Origin: Desulfobacteraceae bacterium
GTDB taxonomy: Bacteria > Desulfobacterota > Desulfobacteria > Desulfobacterales > JAABTS01
Length of the DNA: 40,284 nt
Assembly (NCBI GenBank): GCA_011389735.1
Contig: JAABTS010000034.1
Location: forward strand, 1 to 40,284
Reading direction: 5' to 3'
Position 1 is the stretch's first letter; each line of letters begins with the position of its first letter. The notes beneath the pieces were generated by a model, which saw nothing but the letters and a program-made list of their open reading frames with translations, made no database searches and had not been told where the DNA came from. Made by a program: the position numbers and the translations under genes. Shown here in pieces: positions 32,019 through 39,052 of the stretch.

Positions 32019-32912
32019 CTAATGAGGGAATGAAACGGGCTCAATCGAATTCAAAAATTTTTCGATATCCTTGACCGATACTGAAAAATTATCTTTTGCA
32101 TATCCGATTTGCGTATCAGGAGTGATATCGCCGTGGAAATCCGTTCCGCCGGTGACAAACAGATCATAACGGTCGGCGACGCTTAAACAATGATTCGTTT
32201 GATGCGCCGTATGATGAGGGTAAAACGCTTCTATGCCGCGTAACCCCAGAGGAATCGATTCTTTGATGAGATTTTCGATCATGCTCTCCTCGCCGCCCTG
32301 AATAAGGTAAGGATGAGCAAGGACAGGGACTCCGCCCGCGTCCAGGATCATTTTGACCGCATCGGCGTATGGAATGCGTTGTTTCTCCACATAGGCCGAT
32401 TTCCCATTGCCTAGAAAAACATCGAACGCTTCATGAATGGAACCTACAATGTTTTTGTCCGCCATCAGTTGAGCGATATGGGGTCTGCCGATCTGGCCGG
32501 CCGGAAAAGACGCTGATAGTTCTTCCATGGTAATATCCACGCCCAAACTGTTTAATGCGGCAAGGATACGAGGGGTCCGGTTCAATCTGGATTCTTGCAG
32601 TAATTCAAGATTCCGTTTTAATCGCTCGTCGGCCGGGTCGACATTGTAGCCAAGAACGTGAATACTTCCTTTACGGGGTAAAAACGGCGGATAATCGGCG
32701 CTGATCTCGACTCCCGTAATAAACTGCATTGACGGCGGTATACCAGCTTCCATCGCCTGGACAGATCCGGAAATCGTATCGTGGTCCGTTATTGCGATAA
32801 CCTGCACGCCTCCGCGCAAAGCCGAAGAAACGATTTCGTCCGGGGAAAGCGTGCCGTCCGACTCAGTGGAATGAATGTGAAGATCTGCTTTTACGGGATG
32901 TTCATAATCCAA
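32019..32912 (-). CDS. PHP-domain phosphoesterase (RNase AM/TrpH-like)
   Basis: About 297 residues from a TTG at 32912 that follows GGGAGAGGG and overlaps the dksA-like stop by 11 bp; the longer frame from 32951 adds an Arg-rich, non-family N-terminus. PHP metal motifs: ADLHIHSTESDGTLSPDEIV, VIAITDHDTISG, GVEISADY, PVLAHPYL and GTDFHGD. The inserted helical region (LNSLGVDITMEEL, GRPHIAQLM) is typical of the YciV/TrpH group, which degrades 5'-phosphorylated oligoribonucleotides or 3',5'-bisnucleotides. It is cytoplasmic. The neighbouring rnc suggests an RNA-processing context. Confidence 0.9.
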   Translation of the reverse strand: MDYEHPVKADLHIHSTESDGTLSPDEIVSSALRGGVQVIAITDHDTISGSVQAMEAGIPPSMQFITGVEISADYPPFLPRKGSIHVLGYNVDPADERLKRNLELLQESRLNRTPRILAALNSLGVDITMEELSASFPAGQIGRPHIAQLMADKNIVGSIHEAFDVFLGNGKSAYVEKQRIPYADAVKMILDAGGVPVLAHPYLIQGGEESMIENLIKESIPLGLRGIEAFYPHHTAHQTNHCLSVADRYDLFVTGGTDFHGDITPDTQIGYAKDNFSVSVKDIEKFLNSIEPVSFPH

Positions 32913-33264
32913 GCGCCCTCTCCCTTGCCTCCTCCTTTGTCTTGCAATCAATACACAGCGTGGTCACCGGTCTTGCTTTGAGCCGTTCTATACTGATTTC
33001 CTCACCACATCGATCGCAAATCCCGAATGAGTTGTTTTCAAACCGATCCAGCGCTTTTTTTATTTTTTTTATTAGTTTGTGTTCCCGGTCGCGAATCCGA
33101 AGCATAAAATTTCGATCAGATTCAAGAGTCGCCCGGTCAGTAGGATCCGGGAAGTTCTCTTTAACGGAAGTCATACCCGATACGGTGTCGTCTGCTTGAT
33201 TTAAAAGATCCTCAAGCCGCTGAGAAAGCAAATCTTTAAAATATTCCAGATCTTTCTGATCCAT
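32902..33264 (-). CDS. DksA/TraR-type C4 zinc-finger regulator
   Basis: 120 residues from the ATG at 33264 (GAAGGTGA upstream; the longer frame lacks one). An N-terminal coiled coil (DLEYFKDLLSQRLEDLLNQA) is followed by DPTDRATLESDRNFMLRIRDR, and the zinc site CDRCGEEISIERLKARPVTT ends LCIDC. The coiled-coil tip DPTDRA resembles the DxxDxA tip of DksA that enters the RNA polymerase secondary channel. It would tune transcription, for example with ppGpp. It is first of a four-gene minus-strand cluster and has a good promoter at 33304-33332. Confidence 0.92.
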   Translation of the reverse strand: MDQKDLEYFKDLLSQRLEDLLNQADDTVSGMTSVKENFPDPTDRATLESDRNFMLRIRDREHKLIKKIKKALDRFENNSFGICDRCGEEISIERLKARPVTTLCIDCKTKEEARERALGL

Positions 33265-33303
33265 AGCGTTCACCTTCAATAATATTGATAATTAAAAAGA
33301 CGA

Positions 33304-33332
33304 ATTATAAAACGAACAATGGAATTTGTAAA
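33304..33332 (-). promoter_or_regulatory. Promoter of the dksA-PHP-rnc cluster
   Basis: On the minus strand, TTTACA (33332-33327), exact 17-bp spacer, perfect TATAAT (33309-33304), 40 bp upstream of the dksA-like start. Confidence 0.75.
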
Positions 33333-33444
33333 GTAAAAAAAGTGAAAGGATTCTCAAATTGATATAATTATAGGATATAATAGGAAATAAAATTTATTCT
33401 GAACGAACGAAAGGTGTGAAGGCAATTATTTCGAAAACTGCTTC

Positions 33445-33480
33445 AGGTTTTCGGAAAATTTAATTTATGGAAGGCTATAT
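33445..33480. repeat. Collapsed family C palindrome, copy C6
   Basis: AGGTTTTCGGAAAATTTAAT and AATTTATGGAAGGCTATA are the outer arms of family C joined without a core. It lies between the dksA-like promoter region and the yibQ-like 3' end. Confidence 0.45.
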
Positions 33481-33509
33481 TGTTTTCCCATCGAATTTTC
33501 CCGGAATTG

Positions 33510-34382
33510 CTACCCGATGATATGAACGATTGCGGACGCCGGGACCATTTCAACCCGGGACCGGATTTCGGGGAGCATTTCGGACAGGGTGTTGAGCGTC
33601 GCTCTGTAGGGGTGGCCGATACCGATAGCTTCTCCGTAACTTTCGGCGAATTCCAGGAGCAGGTATATCTGGTTCCGGATATCTTCGGGATCCTGGGAAT
33701 TATCGATAAAAATATCCCGTTTTGCGAAAGGGATTTGCATAACTCGCGCCGCGGAACGGCAGACACTGCCGGATGTCGTGAAGCTGTCCACAAAAAACAG
33801 ATCGTGATTTTTGAGAGTCGAAAAGATTTGAACCATATTGCCGTGAACCGTGGTCATTTTGGAGCCCATATGATTGTTGACGCCGCCGACGTATGCAAAG
33901 CCTTTGAGGTTCGTCAGCAAGCGGCGTTCCAGCTCGCCGGCGGACATTGAACACAACAGGGCTCCGGGCCCCGGATTGACTTCGGGATATTCGGCCGGCT
34001 CCATGGGGAGATGCATCATGATCTCGCACCCTCGCGCTAGTAATTTGCCGATCGACTGCTTTTGATAAGGGCTAAAGGGCAGCACGGAATAGCTAAACGT
34101 CGCATCGAGATCCAGAAATTTTTTTAAAATGGATGTGTCGTAGCCGATATCGTCTATAATAATGGCGACTTTGGGCCTTTTATGCTTGACGCCGGGAAGA
34201 ATCGGAACATCGGTTTCCGTATCCTCCGGATAGATTTCAAATATGGGATTCGAAAGGGCGCGGTCGGCGTTATGGCTTGAATGGGTTGAATAGTTCGCGG
34301 CGATATAACCAAAACATAGAAAAAACAGGATCAGGATGAAAACTATTTTTGGTTTTTTCTTTTTCAAAGCGGTTTTATTCAC
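33510..34382 (-). CDS. Divergent polysaccharide deacetylase (YibQ/DUF610 family)
   Basis: 290 residues. An N-terminal transmembrane anchor or signal segment (KIVFILILFFLCFGYIA) is followed by the domain start RPKVAIIIDDIGYD, then FSYSVLPFSPYQ, EIMMHLPMEP (the LPMEP motif), GVNNHMGSKMT, FVDSFTTSGSV and the end-of-domain AIGIGHPYRATLNTLSE. The family has a polysaccharide-deacetylase fold with altered metal residues and lies near envC/ctpA genes in many proteobacteria. It probably acts in the periplasm on cell-wall glycans, with the substrate unproven. The gap of 228 bp to ctpA holds family C copy C5. Confidence 0.88.
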   Translation of the reverse strand: MNKTALKKKKPKIVFILILFFLCFGYIAANYSTHSSHNADRALSNPIFEIYPEDTETDVPILPGVKHKRPKVAIIIDDIGYDTSILKKFLDLDATFSYSVLPFSPYQKQSIGKLLARGCEIMMHLPMEPAEYPEVNPGPGALLCSMSAGELERRLLTNLKGFAYVGGVNNHMGSKMTTVHGNMVQIFSTLKNHDLFFVDSFTTSGSVCRSAARVMQIPFAKRDIFIDNSQDPEDIRNQIYLLLEFAESYGEAIGIGHPYRATLNTLSEMLPEIRSRVEMVPASAIVHIIG

Positions 34383-34451
34383 GAATAAGCCTGAAAAACC
34401 GTATATATGGATTCCATTTTGTTGCCCATGGGTCTCAAAAGGTGTTGTACA

Positions 34452-34560
34452 TATAGGTTTTCAGAAATTAAATTTAACAAAACGGCGGGCCCGGGATCAT
34501 ACTCTTCGTAGATATCCCGGGCCGGCGACGCAGTGAATTTTTATTTCTGGAAGACTATAG
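34452..34560. repeat. Family C palindromic element, copy C5
   Basis: The left arm ATATAGGTTTTCAGAAATTA continues through GGCGGGCCCGGGATCAT. The right arm GATATCCCGGGCCGGCGACG continues to TTTCTGGAAGACTATAG. This is the cleanest family C copy, with about 45-bp arms and a 10-bp loop. The left flank GTACA and right flank GTTCA are only similar. It lies between ctpA and the yibQ-like gene. Confidence 0.75.
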
Positions 34561-34610
34561 TTCAGGTTTTACCGAAAACGGCGGCCTTTGGAGTAGCTTT
34601 CGATCAAGCG

Positions 34611-35990
34611 CTAATTTTTCAGAATATTGAACCCTTCCAGGATTTCCAGTGCTCTGACCACCTGGTTATCGGTCATCAGGGCGTCAATTTCCAGAGGGCC
34701 GTACCGATAATCTCTTTTTTGGGTATTTTCAAGATCTTCGGATTTTTCCGGTTCTTCAGCTCCCTCTTCCGTTTCCTCTTCAATCTCCTGGATGATAAGA
34801 TCAGGTTCGGCTTCGAGATGATTTTTTAGATCCTTTTCTTTAAGCAGACCTCCCTCTCCCTCTCCTTCTTTTTCTTCCAGGTTGATAAATTCGTGTTTTA
34901 TTGTGATGTCCGGTTCAATGCCCTGCGCCTGAATGGATTTTCCGTTTGGAGTGTAATACCGGGCGATCGTGTATTTCAATCCGTATCCGTCCCTCAATGA
35001 TTCCACCGTTTGAACGGAACCTTTCCCGAATGATGTGGTTCCGAGAATAAGAGCGCGTTTATGGTCCTGGAGCGCGCCGGCTACGATTTCCGAAGCGCTT
35101 GCACTGCCGCCGTTGATCAGGACGACCAGAGGATAAAGACGGGTTTGCGTATCATCGTGCGCATTGTAGCTTCGCGTGTGTTCTTCGTGCCGGCCCCGGA
35201 TGGAAACAATCGCGCCGTCGGACAGAAACACGTCGGACATTTGGATGGCCTGGGTCAGCAATCCGCCCGGATTGTCCCTGAGATCCAAAATCAGTCCTTC
35301 CATTTCCATTTCACTTTCAAGCGCGTCCATCGCCGATTTAAGATCATCGGTCGTGCTTTTCTGGAAATTCGTGACCCGGATATACCCGAAACCGGATTTG
35401 AGCGTGATATATTTAACGCTTTCGATCGGAATGATATCCCGAGTAATATTAAACACAATCGGTTTTGCGGCGCCTTTCCTGACAATCGTTATTTTAACCG
35501 ATTCTCCCTTGGGCCCGCGCATTTTGTTGACCGCCTCCCACAGCATCATGTCCTTGGTGGGTTCATCGTTGACTTTGATGATGATATCGCCGGCCTTAAT
35601 GCCTGCTTTGTGCGCAGGCGTGCCTTCAATGGGGGAAATGACCGTAAGCACTCCTTTTTGCATCGTGATAACGATTCCGATGCCGCCGAATTCGCCTTCA
35701 GTGTCGATTTGAAGCTCTTTGAAGGCTTCCGGCGGAAGCAGTTGCGAATGCGGGTCCAGGCTGTTGACCATGCCATGAATCGCTTTTTGGATCAGCTCTT
35801 TGGAATCCACGGGATCGACATAATTGTTTTCGATGAGGTCGATAACTTCTGAAAAAATCTGGAGCCCCTTATATGTTTCGTTGTCTCCGGCTGAAAGGTT
35901 TCTGTAAAAACCGGAGCCGATCGTACAAAAGATGATCGCGAAAATCATCGCCGCCCATAGTTTACGATGTTGTTCATTGTTTGGATTCAT
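34611..35990 (-). CDS. ctpA: Carboxyl-terminal processing protease, S41 family
   Basis: 459 residues. A signal or anchor (AAMIFAIIFCTIGSGFY) is followed by an N-terminal helical region, a PDZ domain (GEFGGIGIVITMQKGVLTVI, HKAGIKAGDIIIKVNDEP) and the S41 core: FGYIRVTNFQKST, LILDLRDNPGGLL, the nucleophile serine in LINGGSASASEIVAGALQD and the lysine in LGTTSFGKGSVQTVESL. After about residue 375 comes an acidic Glu-rich tail (EIEEETEEGAEEPEKSED) not needed for catalysis. It degrades or trims periplasmic proteins by their C-termini, often murein hydrolases. It lies 12 bp after envC, so the two are co-transcribed. Confidence 0.95.
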   Translation of the reverse strand: MNPNNEQHRKLWAAMIFAIIFCTIGSGFYRNLSAGDNETYKGLQIFSEVIDLIENNYVDPVDSKELIQKAIHGMVNSLDPHSQLLPPEAFKELQIDTEGEFGGIGIVITMQKGVLTVISPIEGTPAHKAGIKAGDIIIKVNDEPTKDMMLWEAVNKMRGPKGESVKITIVRKGAAKPIVFNITRDIIPIESVKYITLKSGFGYIRVTNFQKSTTDDLKSAMDALESEMEMEGLILDLRDNPGGLLTQAIQMSDVFLSDGAIVSIRGRHEEHTRSYNAHDDTQTRLYPLVVLINGGSASASEIVAGALQDHKRALILGTTSFGKGSVQTVESLRDGYGLKYTIARYYTPNGKSIQAQGIEPDITIKHEFINLEEKEGEGEGGLLKEKDLKNHLEAEPDLIIQEIEEETEEGAEEPEKSEDLENTQKRDYRYGPLEIDALMTDNQVVRALEILEGFNILKN

Positions 35991-36002
35991 TCAAATCTCC
36001 TT

Positions 36003-37193
36003 TTATCCTTGTTTCAGCCATTTAATCGGATCGATGGGATTTCCGTGATGGCGGACTTCGAAATGGAGCTTCGCTCCGTCCATGGTTCCGGTGTCGCCTA
36101 CGGTTCCGATCACTTCATCGGTCTCCACCCGGTCTCCTTCGGTTTTATACAGTTCCCTGGCGTGAGCGTAAAGCGTGTAATAACTATCCCCATGATCGAT
36201 GATAATAAGATTGCCATAGCCTTTGAACCAGTTTGAAAAAAGCACCTTTCCGAACTTGACCGCCCGGATGGGCTCCCCCATGTCGGCCTCTATATCGATC
36301 CCGCTCCGAAAGTTCACAATATCGAATTCGGTATTTTTGTAAGGACCAAATTCAGATATCACTTTACCTTTGACGGGCATTTTAAGCAACCCTGTATGAG
36401 AAGAAATTTTTTCAGCCGCCTTTTTCACGGGCCGTTCCTGCTTCGCCTTTAATGTTAACCCCTTGATTTTTTGATTTAAATCCGCTTGGGTGATCTTCAA
36501 GGATTTGGCCGACAGCATCGCCAGGGATTTGTCTTTTCTGACCGCCGCCAGAAGATTCGAACGATTCGATTTTTTTGTCTCCAGATCCGATCTACGGTTT
36601 TTATATTCCTTTTGAAGGGAAGCCTGGCGGTTTTTATTCTTTTCCAGTGATGATATCAGGGTTCCAAGCCGGCGATACTGTTCTTCGAGGGTTGAAATCA
36701 ATTTCATATCATGGGCCAAAATTTCCTCTACGGCCGTTTTTCTCCGAAAATAGTCGTTTACCGAATCCGCGGACGCCAGAATTTGCACCTTTCCGATTCG
36801 TGTCAATTTGTATAGAGCTACCAGGCGTTTTGCCGCATAGGTTTCGTTATCGGCAATTTCCGTGCGCACGGTTTCCAATTCCCGTTGGGCTTTCCCGATT
36901 TGATGATCCAGGCTGGAAATTTCTGATTTCAGCGCGGCGGTTTTCCGTTGAATGCGGTTCAAGTTCCGGCCCACTTTGTCAAGGGCGTCGATATAACGTT
37001 TTTCTTTTTCGGTGTAGGTTTGTATCTTATGTTCAGCTTTTTCGATTTTCCGTTTGACTCTTTCCGCTTCTTCCCTGGCGTCCCGGATCGCTTCATCCGA
37101 ACTCGACGCGCCTGACGCCGGAAAACAGAAAAGGGCAAACAAGATCGGAATTATTTTAAAAACCGTTTTAACGATAGAAAACATCCTATCCAT
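36003..37193 (-). CDS. envC: Murein hydrolase activator, EnvC type
   Basis: About 396 residues from the ATG at 37193; one at 37184 is also possible, and both overlap the end of ftsX. A signal peptide (VFKIIPILFALFCFPASGA) precedes a long coiled coil (residues about 30-250), then a LytM/M23 domain: GKVISEFGPYKNTEFDIVNF, SGIDIEADMGEP, YGNLIIIDHGDSYYTLYAHA, and KLHFEVRHHGNPIDPIKWL. The first zinc histidine of active M23 enzymes (HxGxDI) is replaced by serine (RSGIDI), as expected of an activator of amidases rather than a peptidase. The coiled coil binds FtsX, so with the adjacent ftsEX it should couple ATP hydrolysis to septal wall cleavage. Confidence 0.93.
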   Translation of the reverse strand: MDRMFSIVKTVFKIIPILFALFCFPASGASSSDEAIRDAREEAERVKRKIEKAEHKIQTYTEKEKRYIDALDKVGRNLNRIQRKTAALKSEISSLDHQIGKAQRELETVRTEIADNETYAAKRLVALYKLTRIGKVQILASADSVNDYFRRKTAVEEILAHDMKLISTLEEQYRRLGTLISSLEKNKNRQASLQKEYKNRRSDLETKKSNRSNLLAAVRKDKSLAMLSAKSLKITQADLNQKIKGLTLKAKQERPVKKAAEKISSHTGLLKMPVKGKVISEFGPYKNTEFDIVNFRSGIDIEADMGEPIRAVKFGKVLFSNWFKGYGNLIIIDHGDSYYTLYAHARELYKTEGDRVETDEVIGTVGDTGTMDGAKLHFEVRHHGNPIDPIKWLKQG

Positions 37194-38002
37194 CCAACCA
37201 TGACGCTTCCGCCGAAAATTGAGCAAGCGATTTCAGGCGGAAGAAAGGATAACGAAACCAGATTTGCCGGCAAACCGGATAATACGCTGGTTTCCAGCAG
37301 GCGAAACAGAATATAGAGGGCCGCCAGCCCGACGCCCCCGCCGATACCCCCGTGAAGCAGGCTGTTTATATAAAACGGGGTTTTTATGTAGCGATCTGAA
37401 GCGCCCACAAGTTTCATGATTTCAACTTCATCGCGTTTGGAATACAAAACCAGCCGTATCGTATTGGCCACGAAAAATACGGAGGCTCCAATGAACAGTG
37501 CGCTCATGGCGTATACGGTTATTTTAAACAATTTTATGATATTTGCAATACGTCCGAGCCATTTTTCTCCGTATTCGACTTCGCTTACCTCCGGTATTTG
37601 CTCCACAAACCGCGCCAGCCGTTCGAACCGGCCAAAATGTTCCGGAACATGGACGGGATGCAATTCAAACGAATCCGGCAGCGGATTCACTTTTAAATTG
37701 TCAAAAATCGATTGATGGCGTTTCATTTCACTCTTTAACTGTTCAAGCGCTGTATCTCCGGAAATGAAAACAACCAGGTCAATCCCTTCGAGGGCTTGAA
37801 GCTGAGTTCGTATTTGATCGATCCTTTGCGAATCGATATCCGGTTCCAGGTAGGCCATGATTCGAACGTCTTTTGTCCATGACGCCATTACCATATCCGC
37901 GTTTACGATAAAAAGGAGAAAAGCGCCCACTGTCAAGCCGGATAAAGATATGGTGGCGATGGTGATAAAATTGAAAAAGCCTTTTTCAATAAAGGTTCGC
38001 AC
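37151..38002 (-). CDS. ftsX: Cell-division membrane protein FtsX
   Basis: 283 residues from a GTG. Four transmembrane segments: one near residues 14-35 (ITIATISLSGLTVGAFLLFIV), a periplasmic loop of about 130 residues including SWTKDVRIMAYLEPD and PEVSEVEYGEKW, then three C-terminal segments (AMSALFIGASVFFVANTIR, GGVGLAALYILF, IACSIFGGSVMVGWIGCFL). The motif KRDEVEIMKLVGASDRYIKTPF is typical. It works with FtsE to control EnvC. It lies 30 bp after ftsE, and its end overlaps envC. Confidence 0.95.
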   Translation of the reverse strand: MRTFIEKGFFNFITIATISLSGLTVGAFLLFIVNADMVMASWTKDVRIMAYLEPDIDSQRIDQIRTQLQALEGIDLVVFISGDTALEQLKSEMKRHQSIFDNLKVNPLPDSFELHPVHVPEHFGRFERLARFVEQIPEVSEVEYGEKWLGRIANIIKLFKITVYAMSALFIGASVFFVANTIRLVLYSKRDEVEIMKLVGASDRYIKTPFYINSLLHGGIGGGVGLAALYILFRLLETSVLSGLPANLVSLSFLPPEIACSIFGGSVMVGWIGCFLSLKRFLK

Positions 38003-38032
38003 TACTCGTCCGATTCATATGCAGTTTAAAGG

Positions 38033-38737
38033 TTATTCCAGTTTTGGGATGACGGTCATGACGTCGAGCCGGCCTTGATCGAGCAAAATGACCTTGCCTC
38101 CGGTTTTACGAATAAGTTCGGTGTCGTGTGTCGCAATCAGAACCGTAGCGCCGTTTTGGCGGCATTCTTTCAAAAGGTCAAATATTTTGGCCGCGGATTC
38201 GGCGTCCAGACTGCCGGTCGGTTCGTCTGCGAGAATGATCTTGGGGTTTCCGGCGATCGCCCTCGCCAATGCGACTCTTTGCTGCTCGCCTCCTGAAAGA
38301 CTGGGCGGATAGCACTTTTCCTTGTCGTCAATCCCAACGTTTCTCAATAAACTGCGAACCTTTTTTTTTATCAGGCTTCTTTTAATCCCCTGAGCCTCCA
38401 ATACAAGCGAAATGTTTTCGTAAGCGCTTTTTGACGGAATTAATTTGAAATCCTGAAAGATAATACCGAATTTACGCCTTAATAATGGAATAGCACGATG
38501 ATTGATCCTTTTCAGGTTCATGCCGTCGACGATGATTTCGCCTTCGCTGACCGGTTCTCCGAGATACAGGAGCTTTAAAAGAGTGGATTTGCCCGCCCCG
38601 CTGGGACCGCTGATAAAAACAAAATCGTTTTCACATATATCCAATGTGATATCAAACAATGCGTTTTTGCTTCCATATCGTTTGGTGACATGGAAAAAAC
38701 GAATTACGGCGTTTTTCTTGTCAAACTCATCATTCAA
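38033..38737 (-). CDS. ftsE: Cell-division ATP-binding protein FtsE
   Basis: 234 residues from a TTG start (a weak AGGAAAAA upstream). Walker A GPSGAGKSTLLKLLY, Q-loop FGIIFQDFKLIP, signature LSGGEQQRVALARAIAG, Walker B IILADEPTGSLD and the H-loop THDTELI are intact. It is the cytoplasmic ATPase of FtsEX. It leads the ftsE-ftsX-envC-ctpA-yibQ order. No promoter was recognised upstream; the 315-bp spacer to the preceding gene holds a + strand hairpin and a family C remnant. Confidence 0.96.
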   Translation of the reverse strand: MNDEFDKKNAVIRFFHVTKRYGSKNALFDITLDICENDFVFISGPSGAGKSTLLKLLYLGEPVSEGEIIVDGMNLKRINHRAIPLLRRKFGIIFQDFKLIPSKSAYENISLVLEAQGIKRSLIKKKVRSLLRNVGIDDKEKCYPPSLSGGEQQRVALARAIAGNPKIILADEPTGSLDAESAAKIFDLLKECRQNGATVLIATHDTELIRKTGGKVILLDQGRLDVMTVIPKLE

Positions 38738-38835
38738 TGGAAGGTTTTTCCTATGCGGTTTTAATTGACCATTGTGCTGTTTTTTGTTATGAAGCGGCGG
38801 AGTACAAGGAGTGCTTATATGGTTTTCCTTACTCG

Positions 38836-38891
38836 AAAGCCTTCACTGATGAAAAAGTCGGCTTCTTCCATATTCAGTGAAGGCTTTTTTT
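38836..38891 (+). terminator. Strong stem-loop with U-run between two minus-strand genes
   Basis: AAAGCCTTCACTGA pairs with TCAGTGAAGGCTTT as a perfect 14-bp stem, with an inner GAAAAAG/CTTCTTC arm, and is followed by seven T on the + strand. On the minus strand the stem is not followed by T, so the intrinsic-terminator polarity is + strand, where no gene is seen. Confidence 0.6.
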
Positions 38892-38901
38892 ACGCCTTCG
38901 A

Positions 38902-38968
38902 CAGCCTTTCAGAATTCGCATATCCCGGGCTGATAGCGCAGTGGAATTTGATTTCTGGAAAACCATAG
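38902..38968. repeat. Family C palindrome with short left arm, copy C7
   Basis: CAGCCTTTCAGAATT is a left stub. The full right arm starts CATATCCCGGGCTGATAGCG and ends TTTCTGGAAAACCATAG. It lies 85 bp beyond the 3' end of the transglycosylase gene. Confidence 0.6.
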
Positions 38969-39052
38969 CTCGGAAAGCCTGTAAACGATAAGCTCGGATT
39001 TTATCCGTTAGCGCCGAAAGTCAATTAGTTCATCGATTCGTTTTCAGTAAGA

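Noticed and set aside
35061-35852. Plus-strand 263-codon ORF
   Set aside because: It is antisense to the ctpA core, has no ribosome site and no recognisable domain.
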